Shown in pieces: positions 1 to 10,874 of a stretch of DNA of 64,000 nt. The position numbers and the translations under genes were made by a program. A model generated the notes under the pieces. It was not told the origin of the DNA and ran no database searches. It saw nothing but the letters and a program-made list of their open reading frames with translations. Source of the DNA: Afipia sp. OHSU_II-C1 (GTDB lineage: Bacteria > Pseudomonadota > Alphaproteobacteria > Rhizobiales > Xanthobacteraceae); the NCBI RefSeq assembly GCF_000497575.1, contig NZ_APJI01000019.1, positions 19,354 through 83,353 of the forward strand. The letters run 5' to 3'. The number at the start of each line of letters is the position of its first letter. Position 1 is the first letter of the stretch.

Positions 1-57
1 AAGGACGAAGTCTGCGTCCTGGCCGGCATCGCGAAGGTTCAGGACTCGCTGAAGTAA
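1..57 (+). CDS. 3' end of an unidentified gene
   Basis: The first 57 bases read as an open frame of 18 codons ending in TAA, with C-terminal residues VCVLAGIAKVQDSLK. The gene begins outside the window. The codon usage looks coding, but too little is present to name a family. The neighbouring gene is convergent, ending at 127. Confidence 0.5.
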   Translation, partial: KDEVCVLAGIAKVQDSLK

Positions 58-126
58 ATCATTCCGGCAAGCAAAACGCCGCGCGAGCCGATCGCGCGGC
101 GTCTTTCGTTCAATGGGGTGGAATTA

Positions 127-441
127 CTACCCGGCCTTGATCTGGGCGACGGCGACGGCCATCAGTTCGTCCATCTTCTTGCGAACGTCGGCTTCCGACA
201 CGCCCTTGCTGGCCAGGTCGGCGGCCACCTTGCGCAGGACGTCGGTATCGCCGGCTTCCTCGAAATCGGCCGCGACAACCTCCGTGGAGTAGGCCACGGC
301 GTCATCACCGGTTTTGCCCAGTTTTTCGGCGGCCCAGAGACCCAGCAACTTGTTCCGGCGGGCCTCCGCCTTGAACTTCGTTTCCTGGTCGAGGGCGAAT
401 TTCTTCTCGAAACCTTCCTCGCGCTTGTCGAAAGTGGACAT
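127..441 (-). CDS. DUF1476 family protein, F1F0-ATPase zeta-type inhibitor
   Basis: A 104-residue soluble, helical, highly charged protein beginning MSTFDKREEGFEKKF. This opening and the length match the DUF1476/ATPase zeta-subunit family of alphaproteobacteria. In Paracoccus the family member binds F1 and blocks ATP hydrolysis. The ATG at 441 is chosen because family members start exactly at MSTFDKRE; an in-frame extension to 606 is low-quality sequence. The gene lies divergent from purC, a common arrangement in Bradyrhizobiaceae. The family call is firm; the inhibitory role is inferred from characterised homologues. Confidence 0.88.
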   Translation of the reverse strand: MSTFDKREEGFEKKFALDQETKFKAEARRNKLLGLWAAEKLGKTGDDAVAYSTEVVAADFEEAGDTDVLRKVAADLASKGVSEADVRKKMDELMAVAVAQIKAG

Positions 442-791
442 ATATCTGTTCCGTAAAGCTGAATTGGTCATGCCGGGATGTCGGCGGGACCCTGCATATA
501 GGAGGTCCGACCCCGGCAAGGCAACGTCCCAGAGGTCGCAGGAGGTGGCGATTGCGGGCGAAATACGCCGAAACGGGAATTCTTGAGGATTTCCAGCGCA
601 AAACACCGCTTACTTTTGCGGGAATACGCGCTGCGTTGCGTTGTATCGGCGGGTTCAATCGGGTACGTTGCCGATGAGTCCGGTTCGCGGTTTGTTTCAC
701 GATTCCGGACTTCACGGCAGCTCCGCCGTGGGTCGCGTAAATCACCCGGAGCACCCCATTCATGGACTTCAACAGAACACGGTACATCCCT
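442..791. promoter_or_regulatory. Divergent intergenic region DUF1476/purC
   Basis: These 350 bases separate two divergent genes and should carry both promoters. I see no convincing small gene. A short hairpin, CACGGC-AGCTC-GCCGTG, lies at about 712-729, some 60 bases before purC. No purine-repressor-type dyad is obvious, and I cannot assign -35/-10 boxes with confidence. Confidence 0.4.
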
Positions 792-1559
792 ATGAGCCGT
801 CGGCGTCGCATTTATGAAGGCAAGGGCAAGACCCTTTACGAAGGGCCTGAGCCTGGAACCCTGATTCAGCATTTCAAGGACGACGCCACCGCGTTCAATG
901 CCAAGAAACACCAGATCATTGAGGGCAAGGGCGTCCTCAACAACCGGATCTCGGAGTATGTCTTCCAGCATCTGAACGACATCGGCGTGCCGACGCATTT
1001 CATCAAGCGCCTCAATATGCGCGAGCAGTTGATCCGCGAGGTCGAGATCGTGCCGCTGGAAGTCGTCGTGCGCAACGTCGCCGCCGGTTCGCTGTCGCAG
1101 CGCCTCGGCATCGAGGAAGGCACGCAGCTCCCGCGTTCGATCATCGAGTTCTATTACAAGAACGACCAGCTCGGCGACCCGATGGTCTCCGAGGAGCACA
1201 TCACCGCGTTCGGCTGGGCCACGCCGCAGGAGATCGACGACATGATGGCGCTTGCCATTCGTGTGAACGACTTCCTGACCGGGCTGTTCCTCGGCGTCGG
1301 CATCCGTCTTGTGGACTTCAAGATGGAATGCGGACGGCTGTTCGAGAACGACATGATGCGCATCATCGTCGCTGATGAAATCTCGCCGGACTCATGCCGG
1401 CTGTGGGACATCAAGTCGAACGAGAAGATGGACAAGGACCGCTTCCGCCGCGATCTCGGTGGGCTGCTCGAGGCCTATACCGAAGTCGCCAAGCGTCTCG
1501 GCATCCTGATCGAGAACGATCGTCCTGCGGGCTCCGGCCCGGTGCTTGTGAAGAGCTGA
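792..1559 (+). CDS. purC: Phosphoribosylaminoimidazole-succinocarboxamide synthase
   Basis: A 255-residue SAICAR synthetase, which joins CAIR and aspartate using ATP in purine synthesis. Recognisable segments are the N-terminal [19 protein letters not shown], the [11 protein letters not shown] loop, [15 protein letters not shown] and [10 protein letters not shown]. The ATG at 792 is preferred over an in-frame ATG at 762 because related proteins begin [11 protein letters not shown]. The gene is followed after 5 bases by purS and then purQ, so three steps of the pathway are probably cotranscribed. Nothing is unusual. Confidence 0.95.
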   Translation: MSRRRRIYEGKGKTLYEGPEPGTLIQHFKDDATAFNAKKHQIIEGKGVLNNRISEYVFQHLNDIGVPTHFIKRLNMREQLIREVEIVPLEVVVRNVAAGSLSQRLGIEEGTQLPRSIIEFYYKNDQLGDPMVSEEHITAFGWATPQEIDDMMALAIRVNDFLTGLFLGVGIRLVDFKMECGRLFENDMMRIIVADEISPDSCRLWDIKSNEKMDKDRFRRDLGGLLEAYTEVAKRLGILIENDRPAGSGPVLVKS

Positions 1560-1564
1560 ATTCG

Positions 1565-1807
1565 ATGAAGGCGCGCGTCACCGTCACATTGAAGAACGGC
1601 ATTCTCGATCCGCAGGGCAAGGCCATCGAAGGAGCGCTGAAATCGCTCGGCGTCGATGGCATTGCCAGCGTGCGGCAGGGCAAGGTGTTCGACATCGAAG
1701 TCGCGGGCGCGGACAAGGCGAAAGCCGAAGCCGCGCTCAAGGAAGCCGCTGACAAGCTGCTGGCGAATACGGTGATCGAAAATTACCGCGTCGAGGTTCT
1801 GGGTTAG
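1565..1807 (+). CDS. purS: Phosphoribosylformylglycinamidine synthase subunit PurS
   Basis: An 80-residue protein (MKARVTVTLKNGILDPQGKA), the usual size and sequence of PurS. PurS is the small dimeric scaffold that holds PurQ and PurL together in the three-part FGAM synthase. It starts 5 bases after the purC stop and is 12 bases before purQ, consistent with one transcript. The conserved IENYRVEVLG ending is present. Confidence 0.95.
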   Translation: MKARVTVTLKNGILDPQGKAIEGALKSLGVDGIASVRQGKVFDIEVAGADKAKAEAALKEAADKLLANTVIENYRVEVLG

Positions 1808-1819
1808 GCCAAGCGACCG

Positions 1820-2521
1820 ATGAAATCAGCCGTTCTCGTCTTCCCCGGCATCAATCGCGAACGCGACATGGCGCGTGCGCTCAAGCTCGCGTCCGGCAAT
1901 GACGCGGCCATGGTCTGGCACGCCGACACTGCCTTGCCGAAGGGCACGGATCTCGTCGTGGTGCCCGGTGGGTTTTCCTATGGCGACTATCTGCGCTGCG
2001 GGGCGATTGCCGCGCGCGCGCCGATTATGGACGCGGTGCGTGCCCATGCGGCGAATGGCGGCCTCGTGCTCGGCGTCTGTAACGGGTTTCAGATTCTCTG
2101 CGAGTCGGGCCTGCTGCCCGGCGTGCTGATGCGCAATGCGCAGCTCAAGTTCATCTGCCGCGATGTGCATCTGCGCGTCGAGCGCTCCGATACGCCATTC
2201 ACGCGCGGCTACAATGCCGGTCAGGTGATCCGCGTGCCCGTGGCGCATGGCGAGGGCAACTACGCCGCGGACGAAGACACCATTCGGCGTCTCGAAGGCG
2301 AGGGCCGGGTGCTCTATCGCTATTGCAGCGCTTCAGGCGAAGTCGGCGACACGCACAACATCAACGGCGCGGCGGCATCCATCGCGGGCATTGTCAGCGA
2401 CAAGGGCAACGTGCTCGGCATGATGCCGCACCCGGAAAACCACGTCGAAGACATCATGGGGAACACCGACGGACGCGGGCTGTTTGCAGGCCTCGTGGCG
2501 CATCTGGAAAGCGCGGCCTAA
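1820..2521 (+). CDS. purQ: Phosphoribosylformylglycinamidine synthase, glutaminase subunit PurQ
   Basis: A 233-residue class I glutamine amidotransferase that supplies ammonia to PurL. The nucleophile Cys87 lies in [10 protein letters not shown], and the His/Glu pair is in [10 protein letters not shown] near residue 210. The N-terminal [15 protein letters not shown] is typical. Its TAA stop overlaps the ATG of the next small gene by one base (TAATG), suggesting translational coupling. Confidence 0.96.
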   Translation: MKSAVLVFPGINRERDMARALKLASGNDAAMVWHADTALPKGTDLVVVPGGFSYGDYLRCGAIAARAPIMDAVRAHAANGGLVLGVCNGFQILCESGLLPGVLMRNAQLKFICRDVHLRVERSDTPFTRGYNAGQVIRVPVAHGEGNYAADEDTIRRLEGEGRVLYRYCSASGEVGDTHNINGAAASIAGIVSDKGNVLGMMPHPENHVEDIMGNTDGRGLFAGLVAHLESAA

Positions 2522-2715
2522 TGTCTCCAGCCCGGCGCTCGCTGTCTCTGATTTGCGCCTTAGCGCTTTTCATCGGCGGTGTGTTTTTGGTTGGGTACCA
2601 TTTCCTCTATTCACCCGTAGTCTATGGAAAGATATTGATGGGCGGAGGGTTAATGATTGGCTTAGGTAGCTGGTGGCTTTACGCCGATTTTATTGACGCG
2701 AAGCCCAATTCGTAA
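2521..2715 (+). CDS. Small two-helix membrane protein
   Basis: A 64-residue protein whose start overlaps the purQ stop by one base. Two hydrophobic segments, about residues 8-28 and 36-55, predict two membrane helices with a charged tail (YADFIDAKPNS). I do not recognise a family. The coupling to purQ suggests expression with the purine genes, but nothing links it functionally. A rho-independent terminator follows within about 20 bases, which supports this being the last gene of the purCSQ transcript. Confidence 0.6.
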   Translation: MSPARRSLSLICALALFIGGVFLVGYHFLYSPVVYGKILMGGGLMIGLGSWWLYADFIDAKPNS

Positions 2716-2729
2716 ATCTGACTACAAAA

Positions 2730-2766
2730 AGAAAACGCGGCCCCGCAAGGAGCCGCGATTTTTTCT
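2730..2766. terminator. Bidirectional rho-independent terminator
   Basis: Stem CGCGGC (2736-2741) pairs with GCCGCG (2752-2757), with an A-run before it and a T-run after it. It sits between the ends of the convergent purCSQ unit and the chemotaxis gene and can serve both. Confidence 0.8.
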
Positions 2767-2769
2767 GGA

Positions 2770-4119
2770 TCAGGCGCTGCGCAGGGTGGCCAGGAAGTGA
2801 TCCACCTGGGTCCGCAACTGCTGGTTTTCAGCGGTGAGCGAACTGGCTGACGAATGCACGTCCGCAGCGGCGCGGCCGGTGTCTTCCGCGCCCTTGCTGA
2901 CCATGACGATATTGGCGGCCACGTTCGACGATCCGGTCGCCGCAACCTGAATTCCGCTGGTGACCTCACGCGTCGCGGCGTTCTGCTGATCCACGGCCTC
3001 GAAGATCGCGCCGGCAATTTGCGAAATCGAACTGATCGTGCCGCTGATCTCGGTGATGGCGCTGACGGTTTCACCGGTCGAGGCCTGCATGCCGACAATC
3101 TGGGTGCTGATCTCGTCCGTTGCCTTTGCGGTTTGCGAGGCGAGCGCCTTGACCTCCTGCGCAACGACGGCAAATCCCTTGCCGGCCTCACCCGCGCGGG
3201 CAGCCTCGATGGTCGCGTTGAGCGCGAGCAGGTTGGTTTGCTCGGCGATGGCGTTGATCATCTTGATGACATCGCCGATGCGGGCGGCGGCTTCGCTGAG
3301 ACCGGCCACCCGGCCGCTCGCGCCTTCCGCCTGCTTGACCGCATCGTTTGCGATCCGCAGCGATTCCTGAACCTGCCGCGATATCTCGGAGACCGAAGCG
3401 CTCATTTCCTCCGCGCCAGCCGCCACGGACTGCACGCTTTGCGACGCCTGTTCGGAGGCCGATGCGACGGAGCCCGACAGGGTCCGCGTCTGGTCGGCGG
3501 TTGATTTCAGCGTGTCGGCCGCCGCATTGAGATCTCGCGACGTCGTGCCGACGCGCCCCACGATCTGCGAAATGGTTTGTTCGAACTGCCCCGCAAGCCG
3601 TTCGAGAACGTCGCGCTTTTCGCGCTTGCCCGCATCCAGATAGACCGAGATGGCGAAATCCATGTCCAGCATCGCCGCGCCGACCACGGCTTCGATGATC
3701 GCGGCTTTCTTTTCGAGCAACGCCCGGCCGCCGAAACGCGCCGTGACGCCGGTTTCGATTGCGGCAACAAGGCCGCCGATGATCTGCTTGTAGCCGCCGA
3801 TGTACCAGCGCGGTTCAAGGCCGAGACGGTGATGGGTCTCCCCGATCCGCGTGACAGAGCGGACATAGTCGGCATCGAAGCGCCCGGACAGGATCATGTC
3901 CCAGTGGGCAAGCTGCGCAGCTTGCGCATGTGCGACGATCTCGGGGCGCGGGAACATCTTCTGGACGTCCGGAAACTTCGCGACGGTCCGATAGAACTGG
4001 TCGAGGATCGCTGGCAGCGCCGCCATGGCCATGGGGCGGACCTCGCGCAGCAGAGTGCGGGTCGTATCGTCAATTCCGATGAAGGCCATGCGGGCGGCGA
4101 GAGTGTCGGAAGGATTCAT
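2770..4119 (-). CDS. Globin-coupled methyl-accepting chemotaxis transducer (HemAT-like)
   Basis: A 449-residue cytoplasmic sensor with no membrane helix. Residues 1 to about 180 form a protoglobin domain: an H-x-R-x-G-L motif at His96 ([17 protein letters not shown]) is the likely haem ligand. After a coiled-coil linker, residues about 230-449 form an MCP signalling domain with the conserved hairpin around [16 protein letters not shown]. The family senses oxygen or another diatomic gas and controls CheA; some members signal in other pathways. It stands alone on the minus strand between purQ and purL, with no che genes nearby. Confidence 0.9.
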   Translation of the reverse strand: MNPSDTLAARMAFIGIDDTTRTLLREVRPMAMAALPAILDQFYRTVAKFPDVQKMFPRPEIVAHAQAAQLAHWDMILSGRFDADYVRSVTRIGETHHRLGLEPRWYIGGYKQIIGGLVAAIETGVTARFGGRALLEKKAAIIEAVVGAAMLDMDFAISVYLDAGKREKRDVLERLAGQFEQTISQIVGRVGTTSRDLNAAADTLKSTADQTRTLSGSVASASEQASQSVQSVAAGAEEMSASVSEISRQVQESLRIANDAVKQAEGASGRVAGLSEAAARIGDVIKMINAIAEQTNLLALNATIEAARAGEAGKGFAVVAQEVKALASQTAKATDEISTQIVGMQASTGETVSAITEISGTISSISQIAGAIFEAVDQQNAATREVTSGIQVAATGSSNVAANIVMVSKGAEDTGRAAADVHSSASSLTAENQQLRTQVDHFLATLRSA

Positions 4120-4608
4120 GATGTCTGGGCCTGACTTAAAGCGTAGCGGTGCGTCTACCGCTTGCGGGGTGCAGGCAGTGGGTTACGCAGTCCGATGCGA
4201 CGGAGTGAGCCGGGGCGCGTTGAAGGCGCGCTGGCCAGGCTACGCTACGAAGGTTTGGTTAATGCGATCTAAATTTTGCGGGTCGCCGCCCGGTAACGAC
4301 GTGATTTCAATCACTTTTCCTTTGTCTGCCAGCTGGCCATCGCGCCCACGACCGGGAGGCCGGCCAGGTGCGGAGTTTTTTTGCGCACGGTCGTCCGAAG
4401 GCCCGAAAAGAGGGACGGGTGCTGCCCCCTCGAGCCCTCGGCAAGGGCCGCAGCAGGGGCTTTTTTAGCCGGGATTTCTCCCTATCTGATGCTTGCCGCA
4501 GGCCGGGCTGCCGTGCACAAAGAGGCCCGGAATCAAGCATATTCCGTCCATCCCGCACCTCCGGCCGCCCGGAGGGATGCCGAAGCATTTGACCGGAGCG
4601 CCGTCGCC
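4120..4608. promoter_or_regulatory. 489-base leader/intergenic region before purL
   Basis: This divergent region carries the promoter of the chemotaxis gene and the long leader of purL. It has no convincing gene. In the plus direction it contains a hairpin with a six-T run at 4433-4466 (AGCCC pairing with GGGCT, with inner GCCCT/AGGGC at 4434-4448). Because no plus-strand gene lies upstream, this terminator-like structure would act inside the purL leader. Confidence 0.45.
4424..4466 (+). terminator. Possible attenuator hairpin in the purL leader
   Basis: A GC-rich stem-loop followed by TTTTTT at 4461-4466, about 145 bases before the purL start. Two mutually exclusive pairings are possible: GCCCT (4434-4438) with AGGGC (4444-4448), or AGCCC (4433-4437) with GGGCT (4457-4461). 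This would fit an attenuator, but the antiterminator role is inference. Confidence 0.4.
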
Positions 4609-6819
<2,211 letters not shown>

Positions 6820-6822
<3 letters not shown>

Positions 6823-6838
6823 TCGCGCGCTGCGATCA
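6820..6838. terminator. Short hairpin between convergent stop codons
   Basis: TGATCGC (6820-6826) and GCGATCA (6832-6838) form a 7-bp stem spanning the purL stop and the LysR stop. The T-run is weak (ATTTCC), so efficiency is doubtful. Confidence 0.35.
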
Positions 6839-7774
6839 TTTCCTGCTCTGGCGCGTTCGCCGTCGCGGCGTCTCCTGCCGCGACGCCATGAATGCCTTCG
6901 CCACATCGATGAACCGCGCCGCCAATGGCGACAGGTGATCCTCGCGCCAGACCAGCGAGATATCGAGCGTCGCGGTCGCATCCGCAATTTCCAGCGATAC
7001 GATTCCCGGCGGCAGGGTCGGGATGAAGGATGCATCGAGGATCGTGCAGCCGAATCCTGACCGCACCAGTTGCAGCAGCACCGGCACGTCGTCGGCTTCC
7101 TCGGCAATTGAGAGTGAGAGTCCGCGCTCTGCGATCAGCCCGTTGACGAGCGCGCGGAAGCCGCGCCATCGCCGCGCGGTGCCGATCACCAGCGGAGAGG
7201 TTGACAGCGTTTCCAGCGTGATTGTCGGCTTCTCTGCCCATGGATGACTCGCGGGGATCAGTGCGACCAGCCGTTCGCGCGAGATGGGCATGGCTTGCAG
7301 CGGCGGCGCGGCGACATTCGACATGATGAAGCCGAGATCGAGCGTGCCTTCCTCAAAGGCTGCGGCCTGTTCGGACGAGGCGAGCAGACGCAGGCCGACC
7401 TGCGCCTGCGGATGATGTTTGCGAAACTCGATGATGATGTCGGACATCGGGCCGGTCGCTGCGAAGGTCGAATAGCCCACACTGACCGTGCCGCTCAGGC
7501 CCTGCGCGACGCGTTCCGCGTGCATGGTGGCCCGCGCCAGCCGCTGCATGGCATCGGCGCTCTCCCGGTAAAGCACTTCGCCCGCGGGCGTCAGCGTGAC
7601 CCGGCGGGTCGATCGCTCGAACAGCGCGAAGCCCAATTGACGTTCCAGATCCCGGATGGCGCGGCTGAGCGCGGGCTGGGCGATGCCAAGCTGCTCGGCA
7701 GCCTTGCGAAAGCTCAGCGTTTCGCCGACGGCGAGAAAGTACGGAATTCTGGCGGGCAGCAGGGGACGGGTCAT
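6836..7774 (-). CDS. LysR-family transcriptional regulator
   Basis: A 312-residue LysR-type regulator. The winged helix-turn-helix occupies about residues 8-68 (TLSFRKAAEQLGIAQPALSR, then LERQLGFALFER), followed by a LysR substrate domain of two alpha/beta lobes. It is divergent from the gamma-glutamyltransferase gene, and the gap contains a T-N11-A dyad at 7804-7816, 30 bases before its own start. This implies autoregulation and control of the transferase. The inducer is unknown. Confidence 0.92.
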   Translation of the reverse strand: MTRPLLPARIPYFLAVGETLSFRKAAEQLGIAQPALSRAIRDLERQLGFALFERSTRRVTLTPAGEVLYRESADAMQRLARATMHAERVAQGLSGTVSVGYSTFAATGPMSDIIIEFRKHHPQAQVGLRLLASSEQAAAFEEGTLDLGFIMSNVAAPPLQAMPISRERLVALIPASHPWAEKPTITLETLSTSPLVIGTARRWRGFRALVNGLIAERGLSLSIAEEADDVPVLLQLVRSGFGCTILDASFIPTLPPGIVSLEIADATATLDISLVWREDHLSPLAARFIDVAKAFMASRQETPRRRTRQSRK

Positions 7775-7798
7775 GGAAAGAGATCGCGGACGGTTCCA

Positions 7799-7821
7799 AT
7801 TGTTGCCTTAAAGGCATCAAT
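7799..7821. promoter_or_regulatory. Candidate LysR operator (T-N11-A dyad)
   Basis: TGCCTT-A-AAGGCA at 7804-7816 is a perfect 13-bp dyad beginning with T and ending with A. It is flanked by ATTG (7799-7802) and CAAT (7818-7821), extending the symmetry to 23 bases with one mismatched pair. It lies in the divergent gap between the LysR gene and the gamma-glutamyltransferase. Confidence 0.6.
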
Positions 7822-7949
7822 CACAGCTTGATTGGTATTGGACAGGCATGAATGCCATCTGTCAAACCGGTCCGTATCGATCCGCGGGGCGAGGGTTTGC
7901 CCTGCTTCGCCGCGCGCGGCGCAACCACAAGAAACGCAGGGGAGAGACC

Positions 7950-9563
7950 ATGCCCAAAGGCAAGGAGATGATCGTTGCGGCGCAGGCCGAAGCGGCGGAA
8001 GCCGGAGCGGATATGTTGCGGGCCGGTGGCAACGCCATCGATGCGGCAATTGCCTGCGCGCTGGTTCAGGGCGTTGTCGATCCGCTGATGACCGGCATCG
8101 CGGGCTTCGGCAGCGCCGGCATCTATTTTCCCGGACAGAACTTCCATCAGTATCTCGATTTCCATGCGCCCGCGCCGGCGGCGGCACGTCCCGACATGTG
8201 GGCCGATCTGATCGAAGGCGAGGCGCGCGACGGTTACGGCTTCATCCTGCGCGGCAAGGTGAACGACCTCGGCTACCAGTCGATCTGCGTGCCCGCGTCG
8301 CTGAAGGCCTACTACGAGGCGCATTCGCGGTTCGGTATGCTGCCGTGGCGTGAGATCGTTGCGCCAGCGATCGCATGGGCCGAACGCGGCTGGATGGTGC
8401 GTCCGCATGTCGAACTGTTCTGGTCCGATCCTGGCATCATGGACCGCGCCTCGGGTATCGATCGTCTCTCGTTCACCGCCTCGGGGCGGAAGCTCTATTG
8501 CCGCGACGACGGCAGCTACAAGCGCGTCGGCGATGTCGTCAAAAATCCGGACTATGCGCAGACCCTGCGGATGATCGCCGAAGGCGGCTCTGACGTGTTC
8601 TATCGCGGCGAACTCGCGAAGCGCATCGCCGCCGACATGAAGGCGAATGGCGGCCTGATCACCGAAGACGATCTCGCGAACTACCAGCCGCGATGGTGTG
8701 AGCCGCTGCGCGGCCAGTATCGCGGCTATGAGGTCACGACCAACAATCCGCCGGGCGGCGGTGTCATGCTGCTCGAGATGCTCAACGTGCTGGAGAACTT
8801 CGATCTCTCCACGCTCGGGCACAACAGCGTCGAATATCTGCGCGTGGTCTGCGAGGCGATGAAGCGTGCGACCGCCGACAAAGACCGTTTCCTGGGCGAT
8901 CCGGGATTCCTTGATATTCCCGTCGGCAAGCTGACGTCGAAAGACTATGCCGCGACGATGGCCGCCGAGATCAAGCAGCGTATCAAGGGCGACGTGCCGC
9001 GCTTCAATTCGGGTCATCCGTCGAAGGACACCACGCATGTCTCGGTGGTCGACCGTGAAGGCAACTGCGTGACCATGACGCATTCGCTCGGCATGCCGTC
9101 CGGTGTCATCACCGAGGGCCTTGGCTTCATCTACAACGGTTGCATGGGCGTGTTCGATCCGCGGCCGGGTCGCCCCGGATCGGTCGCGCCGGGCAAGGCG
9201 CGCTTCACCTCGGTGGTTCCGTCCATCGTTTTCAAGGATAGCAAGCCGTATCTCGTGATCGGTGCGCCGGGCGCAACGCAGATCGCCATGGGCGTGCTGC
9301 AGGCCATTCTCAACGTGCTCGATTTCGGCATGACCATGACCGAAGCGGTGAGCGCGCCGCGCTTCTCCGCGACCAGCAACGCCATCGACGTCTCCAACCG
9401 CATCGTCCACGGCGTGACGCGCGAACTTGAAGCCGATGGCTACGAGGTGATCCGCAGCCCTTACACGTTCGGCTTCGCAGCTGTGCACGGCATTCGGATC
9501 GACGACGACAAACTCGACGGCGGCGCAGACCCCGGACATGACGGCATCGCGCTGCCGGTCTGA
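7950..9563 (+). CDS. Gamma-glutamyltransferase family protein
   Basis: A 537-residue Ntn-hydrolase of the gamma-glutamyltranspeptidase family. The self-cleavage site and nucleophile are in DTTHVSVVD (Thr361), followed by the oxyanion and substrate region NCVTMTHSLG. ATG 7950 has an ideal GGGGAGAG ribosome site; an in-frame extension to 7848 lacks one. No signal peptide is visible, unlike the periplasmic glutathione-degrading enzyme, so a cytoplasmic acylase or amidohydrolase on another gamma-glutamyl or amide substrate is possible. It is followed by a solute-binding protein 37 bases downstream, suggesting uptake and cleavage of one compound. Confidence 0.9.
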   Translation: MPKGKEMIVAAQAEAAEAGADMLRAGGNAIDAAIACALVQGVVDPLMTGIAGFGSAGIYFPGQNFHQYLDFHAPAPAAARPDMWADLIEGEARDGYGFILRGKVNDLGYQSICVPASLKAYYEAHSRFGMLPWREIVAPAIAWAERGWMVRPHVELFWSDPGIMDRASGIDRLSFTASGRKLYCRDDGSYKRVGDVVKNPDYAQTLRMIAEGGSDVFYRGELAKRIAADMKANGGLITEDDLANYQPRWCEPLRGQYRGYEVTTNNPPGGGVMLLEMLNVLENFDLSTLGHNSVEYLRVVCEAMKRATADKDRFLGDPGFLDIPVGKLTSKDYAATMAAEIKQRIKGDVPRFNSGHPSKDTTHVSVVDREGNCVTMTHSLGMPSGVITEGLGFIYNGCMGVFDPRPGRPGSVAPGKARFTSVVPSIVFKDSKPYLVIGAPGATQIAMGVLQAILNVLDFGMTMTEAVSAPRFSATSNAIDVSNRIVHGVTRELEADGYEVIRSPYTFGFAAVHGIRIDDDKLDGGADPGHDGIALPV

Positions 9564-9600
9564 CGCCAAACAACAGAATTCAGAGGGAGGACAAACTATC

Positions 9601-10812
9601 GTGAGAACAACAAGGATCGGACTGACTGTCGCGGCGATGCTGATGGCAGGCAGCGCGGCGCAGGCGCAGGTCTCTGACGACGCGGTGAAGATCGGCGTGC
9701 TGACCGATCATTCGGGCGGTTTCGCCTATCTGGTCGGCAAGCACTCCGTTGAGGCGACGCAGATGGCGGTCGATGATTTCGGCGGCAAGGTGCTCGGCAA
9801 GCCGATCAGCGTCGTCACCGCCGACCATCAGAACAAGGCTGACATTGCGTCCGCCATCAGCCGCAAGTGGTTCGAGACCGAGGGCGTCGACACCATCACC
9901 GACGTCGCGGGTTCAGCCGTGGCGCTGGCGACCCAGGAAATCGCGCGCTCGCGCGGCAAGGTGCTGCTGATCTCCGGCGCTGCGACCACCGAACTCACCG
10001 GCAAGGCCTGTTCGGAGACGACGTCGCAGTGGAGCTACGACACCTATGCGTTCGCCAAAGGCACGGCCAGCCAGGTCACCAAGCAGGGCGGCGATAGCTG
10101 GTATTTCCTGACCAGCGATTACGCGTTCGGTCATTCGCTCCAGCGCGATGCCAGCCGTTTTGTCGAGGTCAGCGGCGGCAAGGTGCTGGGCAGCGTGCGC
10201 TTTCCGTTCGGCTCGCCGGATTTCTCGTCGTTCCTGCTGCAGGCGCAAGCCTCGAAGGCCAAGGTGATCGGGCTTGCGATGTCGGGCGCTGACCTTCTGA
10301 GCGCGGTCAAGCAGGCGCGCGAGTTCGGCATCGTGCAGTCCGGGCAGAACCTCGCCAGCCTCGTCATCTACATCAACGATATCGAAGGTGTGGGCCTGAA
10401 CGTCGCGCAGGGCCTGACGCTGACGACCTCGTTCTACTGGGACGCCAACGACGAAACCCGCGCCTGGGCCAAGCGGTTCATGGAGCGCTCGGGCGGCTTC
10501 ATCCCGAACCTCATCACGGCAGGCACCTATGCCTCCGTGCTTCACTATCTGAAGGCGGTGGAGGCTGCCGGGACCGACGAGGGCAAGGCGGTGGCCGCCA
10601 AGATGAAGGAAATGCCGGTCAACGATTTCTACAACAAGAACGTCCAGATCCGGGCGGACGGCCGGGTGATGCACAAGACCTTCCTGATGAAGGTGAAGTC
10701 ACCGGCGGATTCGAAATATCGCGGCGATTTCTATCAGCAACTGGCTGCGATGTCGGGCGACGAGTCGTTCAAGCCGCTGGCTGAGAGCGAATGCCCTCTC
10801 GTTAAAAAGTAG
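9601..10812 (+). CDS. ABC transporter substrate-binding protein, branched-chain amino-acid type
   Basis: A 403-residue periplasmic type I binding protein (Peripla_BP_6). GTG 9601 is preceded by GAGGGAGG with good spacing. The product starts with a signal peptide ending AAQAQ (about residues 1-22), followed by VKIGVLTDHSGGFAYLVGK. No permease or ATPase genes accompany it. It may feed the livHMGF system at 35-39 kb or one outside the window. Its partner is the gamma-glutamyltransferase just upstream. Confidence 0.9.
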   Translation: MRTTRIGLTVAAMLMAGSAAQAQVSDDAVKIGVLTDHSGGFAYLVGKHSVEATQMAVDDFGGKVLGKPISVVTADHQNKADIASAISRKWFETEGVDTITDVAGSAVALATQEIARSRGKVLLISGAATTELTGKACSETTSQWSYDTYAFAKGTASQVTKQGGDSWYFLTSDYAFGHSLQRDASRFVEVSGGKVLGSVRFPFGSPDFSSFLLQAQASKAKVIGLAMSGADLLSAVKQAREFGIVQSGQNLASLVIYINDIEGVGLNVAQGLTLTTSFYWDANDETRAWAKRFMERSGGFIPNLITAGTYASVLHYLKAVEAAGTDEGKAVAAKMKEMPVNDFYNKNVQIRADGRVMHKTFLMKVKSPADSKYRGDFYQQLAAMSGDESFKPLAESECPLVKK

Positions 10813-10833
10813 AAACGGAAGTATCCCGACTTT

Positions 10834-10866
10834 GCCCGCCGGCGACACTCCGGCGGGCATTTTTGT
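10834..10866 (+). terminator. Rho-independent terminator
   Basis: A 9-bp stem, GCCCGCCGG (10834-10842) with CCGGCGGGC (10850-10858), is followed by ATTTTTGTTT. It ends the gamma-glutamyltransferase/binding-protein transcript, close to the convergent DUF427 gene. Confidence 0.88.
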
Positions 10867-10874
10867 TTGGAAAG

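Noticed and set aside
650..720. Possible tRNA-like T-loop (GGGTTCAATCG)
   Set aside because: No matching acceptor, anticodon or D arm can be folded around it.
2323..2520. Longer version of the two-helix membrane protein
   Set aside because: The extra residues overlap purQ in another frame and are Arg-rich, whereas ATG 2521 is coupled to the purQ stop.
7821..9569. A 582-codon minus-strand open frame
   Set aside because: It lies antisense to the whole gamma-glutamyltransferase gene, which has conserved catalytic motifs and a ribosome site.
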